This document shows, piece by piece, positions 33,237-45,100 of a DNA stretch of 64,000 bases. A program made the translations under genes and the position numbers. The DNA comes from Yamagishiella unicocca. Lineage: Eukaryota > Chlorophyta > Chlorophyceae > Chlamydomonadales > Volvocaceae. The notes beneath the pieces are model-generated. The model searched no databases, was not told the DNA's origin, and worked only from the letters and a program-made list of their open reading frames with translations. How positions within the stretch are numbered: the stretch's first letter is position 1; each line of letters opens with the position of its first letter. The stretch spans positions 248,001-312,000 of the forward strand of contig BDSL01000035.1 in NCBI GenBank assembly GCA_003116995.1. The letters are read 5' to 3'.

Positions 33237-33482
33237 TCAATAATACCTTATCGGCGTGGAAACCACGCCTGCAAGATCCGCCACATCCCTCAAATCGCGA
33301 CGTCCTGCTCCAGCCACAAGATGGTCTGCGATAGCGACGAGTTTTCCAGGATCCAGCTTGAGACTCGGCCCAACAGAATGGTGACCAGGAAGTCCGTCCG
33401 TGTCTGTCCGAAAGTCAACCACCGCACCCAACGTCAACGGCCACTGCCGGACACCAAGAAGCGACCTTCTCTTCCATGTCAT
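33237..33482 (-). other. Unrecognised protein-like ORF
   Basis: The minus-strand frame reads QWPLTLGAVVDFRTDTDGLP, GHHSVGPSLKLDPGKLVAIA and AGRRDLRDVADLAGVVSTP. It has natural-looking amino-acid composition and moderate GC, unlike most shadows here. It is close to the start of the F-box gene and on the opposite strand. It could be a small gene, an exon or a transposon scrap; no family recognised. Confidence 0.25.
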
Positions 33483-33509
33483 AATCTACATATTATCCAC
33501 AAAACGTAA

Positions 33510-36500
33510 ATGAGCTTAGCTTACGAAATGTCCCACCGTCCCGCAGACCGGCTCCAAGTAAGCGCCCTGCCGCCCCATTCGCTCGGCCGCGATTGCGGAA
33601 GACAGGAAACAGATGTTCAAGTGGCTATTTCCGGGGCTTGTTCTGGGAGCGAGACTGCCAGCACGGACAATGATCGCCAGCGTCACGACCCAGACGCGGC
33701 CGCGCCGACCCATGCGCCCCAGTCCGCACCGCCCTGCCTACCTCCGGAGATCCTCAGGCACCAGCTGGCACCCAAGCTGGCTGCCAGTGCCCTCCGCGCC
33801 TTCCGCCGCGTCTCGCGTGGGACGCGCGACGACGCGGCCGCTTGCGCGGTGACTGCCATCAAGCGGCCCCCTGGCACGCACCCCCTGCCGCCCGATCTGG
33901 GATCCCGCTTCCCCCGCCTGTCTCGGCTAGACCTGTCGGGCGATACGCAGCTGGGCGGCGGGCTGTCGCTCTTCCAGGCGCTGCAGTCCGCCAGCGGGCT
34001 TACCAGCCTCAGCCTGGCCGGATGCAGCGGCGTGCCGGCTTCGTTCATCGCGAGGCAGCTGACCGTGGCGTGCCCTAGACTGCAGGTGTGGGGGGGAACG
34101 TGGATTGGGGAGCGGTGTATGGCTTAAAAACCGGTTATATGGCATGGGTATAATAGCTGGCGCATTGTCTTCGGAGCGGGGGGGGCGGGACCGGCGGAGG
34201 TGCGTATGAGGGGAAACCCGTGAGCCGGCACTGAAAAGTAAAACCGATTGGGAAGCGTCTGGTATGCTCATTTGGGATTCGCATGCTGGAGGACAGATGA
34301 GTCCGGAGATTATGTTTCAACCCCGGCTGCTATGTCTAGGCGAACGGCAACAGGGGCCCCGCGCGATTTGAGAGCCCGCTTTGGGCTGCGTGGTGGAGGA
34401 CTTGGGGCGGTGGCTGGACACTGCGCGTGGCGAGACTTGGCAAAGCCCGGACCCGCCCGAACCTGGATGCAGACCGTTGCCGGGATTGTCTAGTCAGCGT
34501 CGGGCCGCCGTGGCAGACCGGAACAAGCCACAGCACAAACGAGCACCCAGATGCACGCATACAAGAGCGCGAGAGTACAGTCAAGTAGCTGTCAACCAAA
34601 ACTTGGGGGTGGGTTACGACGAAAACCCGTGTACGAATCAGAACACGCTGGTTGGGGGACGCGGGGGATTGGGGAGCTCCTCGGTACATTGAGAAGGGGC
34701 TCCTCGGTGCAGCGCCGTAGTGCACCTGGGTTCGAGTCCCGCTCCCAACTCCGCGGGGACCCTAGTGGCGCAGTCGGCTTCCGAAACCAGTTTTCCTAGA
34801 CCTCAGTCCCTTGGACCCAAACGGGCCCCGGGACAGGTTTTCGCTCTTATCACCCTCCTCAGCTACCCCACCACCAACCACCTTCCCCAGCTGCCACGAA
34901 ACCAAAACGCATGTCACAATTCACAAGCGTATCACCCCCCGCTTCGAGTAACCGGGTCTCTTTGCAAAATCGCTTCGGGGCCGGCAACCCCCTCCACCCT
35001 TCAGACCTCCCTCTCGGTGTCACCTTGGGCCCCCCCACCCCCTTGCACTCCCCACCCCGCCTCGAGCCACGCAAAGCCTCGTGTCATTGCCCCCCAATTT
35101 AACCCTCCCCCCGCCCACCCACCCACTGACGTACTTCTCCGTACGTGCCGACCCATGGGTCTCCAGTCAATCTCGTCCACCCCGCCCCGTTCCACTCGCC
35201 CCCAGCACCTCGCGCTCAGCTGCTGCTGCGCCGCCCCCCCGGACACCGAGACAGCCCTCATGGGCGCCCTGGCGGCTGCCCCCCTGGCCGCCACCCTGAC
35301 CTCCCTGGAGCTCCATTGCGGTGGCGCCTTCCAGCCGGAGCTTCGGCACCTGGACGGCCTGGCGGCGTCGCTGCGGTCGTTGCGGGTGTACGGCAACCGC
35401 ATGTTGGACGACGAGGCCCTGGCGGCGCTGCCTCGGTTCGCTCCATCGCTGGTTGAGCTGCATCTGGGGGAGCAACACTCCAGGAGGGGGCGGCACATCC
35501 GGGGGGACGGGTTGCGGGTGCTGGCGGAGGTGAGCGGCCTGCGGGCGCTGTCGTTGGCTTGCCCCGAGCCGGATCCCAGGAGCATGGTGGCGGCGCTTGC
35601 GACGCTGACGCAGCTGACAGAGCTCGACCTGTCACGATGTGAGCCGCGGCTGGTGGAGGCGACGGCGCCGCTGGCGGCGCTGGTTGGCGGCGGCGGCGGC
35701 GGCGGTGAGAGTGGGTTGCGGCGGCTTCTCCTGCCGACGGCTTACACGACGCAGCAGCTGGCACGCGGCGTGCCGGCGGCGCTGGGCGCAGCTGGAGGCA
35801 GCGGCGGCTCAGCGGCGGCGGCGGCGGGGTTGCGGTCGCTGCGGCTGCACGCGTCGGCGGCGCTGCCCGAGGAGGTGGTGGCGGCCATGTCGCGGCTGGT
35901 GGGGTTGAGTGAGCTCAGCCTGTCGCACTGCGGGCCTCCAGGGAGGGGAGCCACGGCGGCGGCGGCGGCGCTGACGCGTCTCACGTCATTCCACCTGGTC
36001 CAGGAGTACGGCGGCGGCGACGCCATCGGCGACGACGGCGACCACGGCACGGGCGGCGGCGACGCATCGAGGGGGCTGGGACCGGCGGCGGCGGGGGAAG
36101 GTGGCGTTGGACCGGCCAGCGGTGGTGGCGACGTTGTCGGCGGCAGCGGCGGTGGCGGCGGAGTCGCGGGCTTCACTTGGTACGACGCGCTGCCGTCATG
36201 GCGCCTCCTACGGCACCTCATACTCACTGACGTCGACACCTTGGACGACGGCCACCTGTACGACATGGGCCGCTCCCTCACCGCCCTCTCGTACTTCAGC
36301 CTCAGCCGCAACCTCCGGGTCTCCGGCGACGGCTTCTCCTCCTGGCCGGCTGGCTGCCGCCGGCTGACGGCGCTCGCGTTGTACGACTGCGCTCGCGTGG
36401 GCGACGCCGCCGTCGCTCACCTGGCGGCGCTGCCGCTGCTGCGCACACTGGCGCTGGCGCACCTGCCCGGCGTCGGCGCCGACGGCGTGCTGCGGCTCGC

Positions 36501-37239
36501 GGCGGGCTGTACGACACTGCGCAGCCTCACCCTGGAGCGCCTGGCGGGCGCGCCCGGCTCCTCGCTGGCGGCGCTGTGGCGGCTGCCGCTGCTGGAGAGC
36601 CTGTCCCTCCGCATGTGCACGGTGACCAACCTGACACTGGAGGAGGCGCTGGGGTGCTCCAAGAACCAGAACCAGAGCCAGCCAGACCCGCGGAAAGCCG
36701 CCGTAGGGGGCGCGGCGGCGGCGCCGCCGCCGCTGTCTCCGTCTGCAATCACGGTGCAGGCGTCGCGTCCGGTCGACAGCCCTCTGGGGCCGGCGGAGGC
36801 GGAGGCTCAGGGCCGGCCGGGGGGTGGTGGCGGCGGCGTCGAGGCGAGAGGAGGCGGCGCCGTGGAGCCGGCGGCGGCGGTGGCGCCGTGCTTGTCGTGG
36901 CTTGAGCTTCAGGGCACGCTGGTGACGACGTCGGGACTGCGAGCACTGCGCCACTCGCCCGGCCTGACGCACCTGGACCTCAGCTCCTGTGTGGGCGTAG
37001 GCGACGGCATATGGGACGTGCTGATGAACGGAGGCGGCGTGGCGCCGCCGCAGACGCAGGAAGCGCCTAGCGGCGGCGGCGCCGCCACCGCCGCCGCCAC
37101 CGCCGGCGCTGCGCTGCTTCCGCTGCTTCCCTCGCTGGTGCACATCGACCTGCGGGGCTGCCTGGTGGCGGAGGCTACTGTGGGGCGGCTGCGAGCAGCC
37201 GGGCTGGCGGTGAACACGGGCGCGGGGGCATGGCGCTGA
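33510..37239 (+). CDS. F-box-like leucine-rich-repeat protein, two exons
   Basis: Exon 1 is 33510-34085 and exon 2 is 35206-37239, joined in phase 0 (ACPRLQ | HLALSCC) to give 869 residues. Residues 77-106 (LPPEILRHQLAPKLAASALR, AFRRVSRGTRD) resemble an F-box helix pair, though weakly. From about 128 the protein is leucine-rich repeats of the cysteine-containing, F-box/AMN1-like type: FPRLSRLDLSGDTQLGGG, LTSLSLAGCSGVP, LRSLRVYGNRMLDDEALAAL, LTALALYDCARVGDAAVAHL, LTHLDLSSCVGVGDGI. Gly/Ala-rich insertions interrupt the repeats in exon 2 (for example 36010-36165 and 36660-36890), as is common in volvocine proteins. If the F-box is real, it would be an SCF substrate receptor; otherwise a plain LRR scaffold. 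The substrate is unknown. Intron 1 (1120 bp) carries intron-type repeats and a tRNA-like B box. Confidence 0.8.
34127..34178 (+). repeat. Intron-type short repeat, family C copy (F-box/LRR intron)
   Basis: AAAAACCGGTTATATGGCAT, then ATAATAGCTGGCGCATTGTC and TTCGGA. It matches the KEA intron copies at 63667 and 63727 and a partial copy at 54512. Confidence 0.8.
34207..34290 (-). repeat. Intron-type short repeat, family D copy (F-box/LRR intron)
   Basis: Forward reading GGGGAAACCCGTGAGCCGGC followed by ACTGAAAAGTAAAACCG. The reverse complement matches family D (TGCCGACC...GGGTTTCC). The 43773 copy is the closest relative and shares the following GAAAAGTA block. Confidence 0.6.
34669..34747 (+). 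other. tRNA-like B-box fragment in intron 1 of F-box/LRR gene
   Basis: A perfect RNA polymerase III B box (GGTTCGAGTCC, about 34729-34739) is followed by GCTCCCAA, which could pair with TTGGGGAGC at 34669-34677. A D arm and anticodon stem are not recognisable; instead CTCCTCGGT is duplicated. It is either a decayed tRNA or the head of a tRNA-derived SINE. Confidence 0.35.
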
Positions 37240-38330
37240 GGGCCGCGCCGCCCGCACCGCCGGCCCTCACCACCACACCACCTTCGGCTGCCTGCGCGAA
37301 GCCGGCATTGTCAGCTGGTGGTGGAGCTGCCTTGCGGGTGTGTCATCTGGCAGCCTGGCAGCCGCCGCCTGCACCCTGTCGGCGGAGGCAACAGCAGCAG
37401 CGAAAGGAGGAGGAGGAGGCAACAGGACAGAGTGAAAATGGAGCAGCCAGCCGTCGGCGCAGGAACATTCCTGGGCCGACAAGCCACGTTCCTACCCGTG
37501 CGTCATGCGGAAGTGGGGCGACCCATGGATGTGTGTTGATGCAGCGTTGTTGTCGCCTGGGCGCTACCGTCGTACAACTTCACGGGTGTCGCTGAGATGA
37601 ATAACTTAGACGCTGACGTAGGCTGGCCACTCCAGGGATGCCTGCAGTCCACCCGCCCCAAACCCGCAGCGGACGCAATAGCGGTTTGGAACCGACAAGG
37701 TCGATTGGGGGCGTGTACAGAAAAGAAGCGGTTGGGGGCGGGGTTTGAGGGGAGCGGGACGTGCCGCCATATGCGGTTGGCGAGCAAGAGCTCGATTCAT
37801 GTGCATCGCATTGGCACAATTGCTCAGCGAGAATAAGTGTGAGACGAGTCGTTTCGAGCTGCGGATACGTAGGGATGCGTTTTAGCTCTATGCCGAGCGG
37901 CATCATGTCAAATAACTAGTCAGCACGCCGGGTGTGGTTAGCACAGATGCTGGGAATCCCCACATGTGGCAATTGCGGTGTCACGCTGTCGTACGGTCCT
38001 CGAACATGCATTACAGATAGGTTCCTGCGGTATTATGGTGCAAATCTGGCTTCATGACACTGGTCTACGGGCGGGTCTTAATAAGGATGGTAACTACTGT
38101 CGAGGCATTGTTTTTGGATCTCGCATGCTCATAATGCGACGGGATACCGGCATGTTTGATGCAAGGCCATGCGGCTCCTCATTAAGTGATAGCTGTCATA
38201 CAAGCTGTTCGGTCTTACATGCTTCGTGCCGTCGCGAGGAATGCCGGTAGTAGGTCTGACATACACTGCGACGAAAGCCCGCTAGCTGCGCTGCGACGGG
38301 ATGAACACCTCGGGATGAAGGTTTCACGTT
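37240..38330. other. No gene recognised
   Basis: This is the intergenic region between the convergent F-box/LRR and LHCA genes. It should contain both 3' UTRs. No RNA gene or repeat of note was seen. Confidence 0.5.
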
Positions 38331-38335
38331 TTACA
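38331..38335 (-). terminator. Candidate TGTAA polyadenylation signal, LHCA gene
   Basis: TTACA on the plus strand (TGTAA on the minus strand), the first one met downstream of the LHCA stop, about 660 bp away. A second lies at 38215-38219. Confidence 0.4.
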
Positions 38336-38995
38336 CGGCCATTACGGTGCGGCATCCGCAGTATCCCGTCAAAATGCCGACCCATCAACCGGGTAATATA
38401 CACGACACGGCGCATAATGGCTTGAGCCACATGCCGCCACCTTCACATGGCCTGTTCGTCATGGTCAATATAGTCTTGTATATGAAGCTCATCTTCTCTC
38501 CTCTGCAACACCTGCTCCGTCCCGCATCTCACGTGGCGCTACCCCACAGCCCCCTAAACACCCCGATACAAAACCGCCCACCGCTCGGACCCCTGGGTCA
38601 GCACGTGGCATATCCAGCAGAGGCAGTGGTCCCTCGGCCTCCAATCAGAAGCCACCCCAGCATGCAAAACCGCAGCCACCTAACGCAGGGTACGTCCCCA
38701 CACTCAGCGACCTTGTCTACACCATTGGCATTACGCTCATGGTGAAGGCTTTCGAGGTTAGTCCGACGACCACAGCCGCCTGGCTACTCCGGAAAGCATT
38801 TAAGCGATCGGGATCGAGACACTGCAAGAGTGGGGAGGGGCGAGGGGAAGATGATCAGGCAAATCGGCCTCCGGATCTACGCTGCCCGACGGATACATTC
38901 TACACAGCGTAACAAGCTTCTGGCAGTCACAACTGATGCAAGGGATATTGCTGAGGCACCAGGAATCGGCGGCATGCGTGCGAGCAGTCCTGCTC

Positions 38996-40768
38996 TCACC
39001 CGTTGGTGGCGAAGTTGACGTGGTTGGGGTCAGCCAGGTGAGCAGCCAGGTTGTCCAGCGGGCCCTTGCCTGAAGCAGCCAAGGTCAGTCGGGGAAAGGG
39101 AACATGGTCAGTTACACGTTCTGTTGGGGGGAAATTTTGGGGGAAATTTTCCATGTCTGGCATAGCCATCAGCGGACAGCCTGCCTCCGAATCACATTTG
39201 GAGTGCATTGCTACATCTGACAACACACTCAATATCCCCATTGATAACCTTCTTACCGGTGGCGGCGTACTGGGCAGTGAAGCCCAGGCAGGCGATCTGC
39301 GAGGGAAAGAAGTGGGGCCATGTTCAGGAACAACAACGAAACAACATCCACCTGGGCACCTCCTGCTTCCACCTGGGCACCTCCTTCGCAGCTCATACTC
39401 GTGCATTGTGGGCGCGGATCGGACACGATAGGTATGTTCAGAGCTTCGGGCGCAGCCCCTTCAATGCTCACCATGGCCAGGCGGCCGTTCTTGATCTCCT
39501 TCTGCTTGTACTCCTTGTACTTGGCGGCGTCACCGCGGGACAGGCCCATGGGGTCGAAGAAGCGGCCTGGGGGTTATGTCCACCAAGAGAGGATTATCAG
39601 CGGTGATGGCAAGAGAAAAAGGTACGGAGAGCGCAAGCGTTCGTATAACCGCAATAATGCCAGATCTCTGGTCAAGTCTTCCCGAGGTGGGCCCAAAACT
39701 CACCACCGGGGTAGCCGTTCTCGAGGCCCTTGAACTCCTCGGTGAAGCCCAGGAACGAGCCGTCAGCCTGGCTGCCGGGGCTCTTGAAGTCGTACCACCG
39801 CTTGGTCTACATTCGCAAGCAACGAGGTGGCGGTGGTGTTTGGATTGGGGAAGGGGGACTCAACAACCGTGGCAAGGATTTTATTGGTGGTGTGGTTCAG
39901 GAGGATGTTCGGAAAGCGTGTAATCAAGCTCAGAGACATCTGTGAAAACATGATGTTTGCTGTGTGCTGCTGTATGTTTGCATCCTTGCGCTGCATAGCG
40001 CTGAGCCTTTGCCCTTGCACTTCCGCGAAGCGATAGCGACATACATCGGTTGTTGATCTACTACGGTTGCGAGATCATTGATCCACTGAGCAATTTCATG
40101 ATTTCTTCAAGGCCGAGCGAGCTCGCTCACCTCAGCCCAGCCCATCAGGAACATCTGGGTGATCAGCAGGGTGGGGAAGTCAATGTTGTTCTTCTCCACC
40201 ACCACCTTGCCGGCATCGTACCACTCGGGGAAGCCCAGGCCGACCTTGGCACCGATGCTGGTGAGGATGATGCCCGCAGCGCCGAGCATGGCGAAGCGGC
40301 CGTGCACCAGCTCAGCCTGCACATACCTGCAAAGGATTGTGTGCAGGGCAGTGCCGCGTCGATACGCGTTGGAACGGGTTGTGCGAACAACTTTCTACTT
40401 CTGATTCCGGCGGAAGGGCACTGTAATCGCTGGCGATCGCGTACAGCGCAGTTAACCTATGTGATATGGCGTATATTAAGATGCCGGGACCATTACAGCT
40501 CCAGCATTTAGCTTTCCTGCGACGCCCTGGCGTCCCCAATCAGCTTGCTTGCTGGCCAATCTCCTCACCACTTCAGGGTCTCCGGCTCCTGGCCCAGGAA
40601 GAGAGGGTCGAAGCCGTAGTCACCAGCCAGAGAGCCATCCAGGTGGGCCGGGGCAGGGTTGCCCGGGAACCAGACAGGGCGGGTCGCAGCCTGGGCGCGG
40701 ACCATGCGGGGCGTCTGGCGAGCCACGCCGAATGCAGCACGGCGCTGCGCAATCATGGAAGCGGCCAT
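38996..40768 (-). CDS. LHCA: Photosystem I light-harvesting chlorophyll a/b protein (LHCA)
   Basis: Minus-strand exons: 40768-40569, 40326-40131, 39806-39704, 39566-39472, 39296-39257, 39069-38996. All are GT-AG and in phase, giving 235 residues. The N terminus ([19 protein letters not shown]) is a plastid transit peptide; the mature part begins near [20 protein letters not shown]. Helix A carries [12 protein letters not shown] (Glu72, His75, Arg77) and helix [16 protein letters not shown] (Glu190, Asn193, Arg195), with Gln207 beyond: the canonical chlorophyll ligands of the LHC family. His75 at the Chl a603 site, rather than Asn, argues against a far-red form. The protein sits in the thylakoid membrane and feeds excitation to photosystem I. 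The upstream in-frame ATG at 40838-40840 is less likely than 40768, because the latter starts a typical transit peptide. I cannot settle which LHCA paralogue it is. Confidence 0.95.
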
Positions 40769-41470
40769 GGTGGTGCCTGTTGTGTTATACGGGGCGTCAA
40801 GCGAAGACTTGTGAGCTTGAGCACGAATTGTATGGGGCATGCGCTCTCTTTGTTATGGGAGAGATCTCCACGTCGTACAATTCGGTGCGATCCACAGTCA
40901 GGAACAAGCGCTGCCACTACAATCACGGTGTAATTATAACCGCTGTACAATTTTAACTTCTCGCTGTTTACAGCCTCGTCTTCTGAACCGCTCCAACGCA
41001 AGGTCTCAATCCCAAAGACCGAACATCGACGGACTTCTGTGGGCGATAAAGCGCGCTCTGGCAATATTGTGCTGAATTTGTATATTTACCTATGGACGAT
41101 TGTACGCGGGAGATCCTGTAGGTAAAGGGGCGTGTATGTGGTTCCACCTCCTGTGCCCCGCACCTCGCTGACCCCTGGGACAGAGTCGCTTTTAGCCAAT
41201 GGCCATGTCCTAATGCGGCCGCGCGGGGCATTGTGTAGATTCCTTAGGGAGCAAAAGGTGCACCGAGCCCTGGGGAGTTACCTCGCGGCTGACAAAGATT
41301 ACTTCGGCTTCAGGGGATGGGACACCGATACCCCCGCCCCGCTGTTCCTTTCTGTCACCTCACACGGGGTGTCGAGACTCAGAAGTCTAGGGCGAGCGGT
41401 CCGATCACCCGGTTGTTGGGGGCCCTCACGAGCCGGCTGCTGCTGTGTTCGGTGCAGCTGTTTCAAAAAG
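40769..41470. other. LHCA upstream region, NDC1 downstream region
   Basis: No gene recognised. The LHCA promoter and 5' UTR must lie here, reading leftwards. I see no clear TATA box. Confidence 0.4.
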
Positions 41471-41475
41471 TTACA
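41471..41475 (-). terminator. Candidate TGTAA polyadenylation signal, NDC1 gene
   Basis: TTACA on the plus strand, the first TGTAA on the minus strand downstream of the NDC1 stop, about 635 bp away. Confidence 0.4.
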
Positions 41476-42108
41476 AGGGCACCTTACCACAACTCCAGCG
41501 CCTCAAACGCATGGCGCCTCACTCGATTGTGGGCGCCTCATTCGTTGTGGGCGCCTCACTCGGTTGCGAACCACCACAGCTGAGCGCTTAAATCCATAGC
41601 GCAGGCCAAACACGCAGAAGCATACCAGCTAGCCAGTGCATCATAAGCCGTCAATCAGACGAAAAGAATCATGCCCCCAAATGCCGGGGACATCACCACA
41701 CCGCTGCACCTCTCCCTCCCTCCTCTCTCTCTCTTTAGGCCTCTTTTTCGCTCGACCACATCTCCCACCCAAGGCGAACGCCGTGCCGCCCAACCACCAG
41801 CTCACCCCGCCCAACCACTCGTTAGTCGCTCCTACGCGACGACCGCGGCAGGGCGCGACGAACGGCGCATGGCTCGGCAGCCGGCCAGCCGCCCCTCCAC
41901 TCACATATGCACCACTCGCAACAGAAGCCGCAAACAACGACGGAAGGCGGCGCGCCATGAGTCCTTCCGTATTCTCCAAGGACGTGAACCCGGCCCCCCA
42001 ACTCAGCAGCGGCCCTTCCTCGCTACCCACCCAACTGCCCTGACAGAACACACCACATCACCACTAGCCCACGCAGCGGCCCGGCCGCCGCGAAACGCCA
42101 ACCCGCCT

Positions 42109-45100
42109 CTACCTCCCCCGCCCGCCTGCCAGCGCCGCCGCCGCCTCCAGCCCCATCCGCAGCCAGCTAGTGGCCACGCTCAGGCGCTGCTCGTTGGTGG
42201 GCTGGCGGTAAAGGTAGGCGCCGCGGCGCATCAGCGCCGCCACCGGCCCCTCCACCGTCACGCCGCTGCCGCCGGCGCCGCCGCCGCCCAACCGCACGCC
42301 GGCGGCGGCGAGCAGCGGCCCCAGCGGCGAGGCGCGCAGCGCGTCGGTCAGTGGCGGCGGCACCTCCACTGGCAGCGCCACAGCCGCGTTGATCTGGCCC
42401 AGGGCCATCATGCTGCCCAGGTGCTGGTACCTGGGGGGGGGGAGAGAGGGAGGGACAGGGGGGCGGCGGCAGGGGAGGGGGGGTTGCGGGTTGGTGCTTA
42501 CCGGCCACACAGTTGTGCCAACTTGTTTGGTGCATGGATCCGCGCTCCGTTCTTGCGGAAGGGAAATGAGTGGCCATGAGGGTCAATGCGGGCCGGGGGC
42601 GTGGTCGGCTGCCCCCGCCCCCGGCTGCCCCCTGGCCCCGGCCCCCGGCCCCGGCCCCGCCGGCCCCCTGCCCCCTGCTCCGGCCCCGCAGGCAGGTCTC
42701 ACCTGAACGGCAGCAGCGGCCGGCCGTTGATGGCGGCCCAGATGTTCCATGCCGCGTAGTCGGCCTGCTGGAAGGCCACCTGCGCGGTGGCGGGTAGCAC
42801 CTGGTGCTGCTGGTGATCGGAGGAGGTGGAGGAGGTGGAGGAGGTGGAGGAGGAGGAGGAGGTGGAGGCCACGGCCACGTCACCCAGGGCGAACACCACG
42901 TGGCTGTCACGGACCCGCAGAGACGGCTCCTGCGGGGTCGAGGAGCCGTTGGGGAGCGGTTGGGGAGCGGTTGGGGAGCGGTTGGGAAGCGGTTGGGAAG
43001 CGGAGATTGTCGAGCGGCGCGGTTAGGGGCTTGGGAGAGGGAGGCCAACATGCGGGGTGGTCGGCGCCGGGAGAAGCAGGGCAGGGGTGTGGGTAGGGAT
43101 GGCGGGGGGCGGGGGGTCCAGCGGAGTGAGCCCAGGGGGTCATACTCATCCGGCCGGCAGCAGATGCCCAACCGGGACGCATCGAAACGTGGGATAATGG
43201 GGCAGGTGCACGGGGCTGGGGGCGCGAGGCCACTGTGCCCGCTTGCAGCACGCACAGCTCCCGGACATCAGGGGGGGTTCACGGCAAGGAGGAAGGGGTG
43301 GGCGGGACCCCGGCTTCTGGGCCCCGCTCCCCCGCCACACAGCACACCGCTCCCCCGGCACATCGCACACCGCACACCGCCCTCGAGGGCGCACCGTCTG
43401 GATCGCCCCGCGGGCGTTGGTCGGGAAGGGGAAGCCCTCCCTGGACTCCCGGGTGGCGGGGCTGCTGCCCGCTGTCCACACCACCAGGTCGGCGGCCAGC
43501 TCCTGCTGCGGGGGCGCCTCACCGCCCGGGGCGGCGGGGCTGTAGCAGACGGTGCAGGCGGTGGGCAGGGCGGAGGCGTCGGCGGCGGGGGCCGCCACAG
43601 CGCTCACACGGGTGCCTGGGGTGTGGGGGTTGGGGGGGGGGTTGAGGAAGACCCGTGGATGCCGAGAAAAAACCGTTTAGAACAGATATTTTGGGGGTTG
43701 GGGGGGTTGGGGGGATCCATAGGCCGGCATGGGGGGAAGCAGGAGGCGGAGGTAGCGAGGAGGAGGGGGAGGGAGGGAAACCCGTAGGTCGGTATTGAGA
43801 AAAGTAGAAAGAAACGTTCGGTACACTTGAGAAGGAGGGGGAGGGATCAGTGGCCTGGAGTACGTGTGTCTGGTTAGAGTTTAGAAATCCCATGGTTGTG
43901 TGTTTGGTGGCGAAAGACCGAACGGCGCCCCCAAGTACCGGACCCTCCCCCCCAGTGCCGGACCCAACCCCCCCTCGACAACCCCCCTGCTGCGGATTAT
44001 CCTCCCCCCCCTGCTCACCCGTCATGACCTCCACCCCCCCTGCTCACCCGTCATGACCTCCACCCCCAGCTCCGAGAGCACCCGGCTGGCGGCTTCGCGC
44101 TGGCCGTCCGGGCAGCCCTCCATGATCTCCGACCCAGGGGTCATCAGGCGCACCGTCACTCCGCGGCCGCGCAGCCGCTCGCCCACCACCGCCGCCAGCT
44201 CCACCCCCGCGTACCCGCCGCCCACCAGGACCACCAGGCCGCCAGCACCCGAGTCAGCCAGCAGGTCTAAAGTGCCCTTGACCTGCGCGTGGGGGTGGGA
44301 GGGTGGGGGGTGCGGGAAGGGAGTGGAGCGGAGAGGATGCGGAACGTACGTATGTGGGAAAGCGGGTGGGGGACGGGGGCGCAGCGGAGCAGCGCAGGAC
44401 AAGGGCGAGGAGGCGGACGGAGGAGCAAGAGGAGGAAGAGACGGGTGCGGGAGAGTCGGTGTTGGTGTTGGTGGTCATGCCGGCGGCGGCGGTGTTGGTG
44501 TTGGTGGTGTTGGTGGTGTTGGTGGTGTTGGTGGTGTTGGTGGTGTTGGTGGTGATGTCGGCGGCGGTGGTGTTGGTGTTGGTGGTGTTGGTGGTGTTGG
44601 TGGTGTTGGTGGTGTTGGTGGTGTTGGTGGCGGTGGCGGTGGTGGTGGTGGTGGTGGTGGCGGTGGTGGTGGTGGTGGTGGTGGTGGTGGTGGTGGTGGT
44701 GGTGGTGGTGGTGGTGGTGGTGGTGGTGGTGGTGGTGGTGGTGGTGGTGGTGGTGGCGGTGGTGGTGGTGGTGGTGGTGGCGGTGGTGGCGGTGGTGGTG
44801 GCGCTGGTGGTGGTGGTGGTGGTGGCGGTAGTTCCGCGCTACTGCATGTCATCCGTCACGACGCCTCCACCCACCCACGGGTTTTCCTTGTAACCCACCG
44901 CCCGGACCCCCCGGTCCCCCCCACTTTCCTTGCAGCCCCCTGTCCGCCCTGCACCCACCCTCATGGCGTCCTCGAAGCTGTTGAACGGCACCGCCCACTC
45001 CGTCACCCCCGGCACCCCCCGGCTGTCAGGCTGCGACCCCAGCGCCACCAAAAGGTAGTCGTACGGCAGGGAGGTGCCGTCGGACAGGGCCACGTGGCCC

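Noticed and set aside
36208..37257. 349-codon minus-strand ORF opposite the LRR exon
   Set aside because: Arg/Gln/Ala-rich shadow of the leucine-rich-repeat coding strand; no motif of its own.
40769..40840. Upstream in-frame ATG (40838-40840) for LHCA
   Set aside because: The extra residues do not extend a plausible transit peptide, while the ATG at 40766-40768 starts a typical one ([10 protein letters not shown]).
44475..44852. Poly-proline or poly-glycine ORFs over the GGT array
   Set aside because: They are produced by the trinucleotide repeat, which lies in an NDC1 intron between phase-consistent exons.
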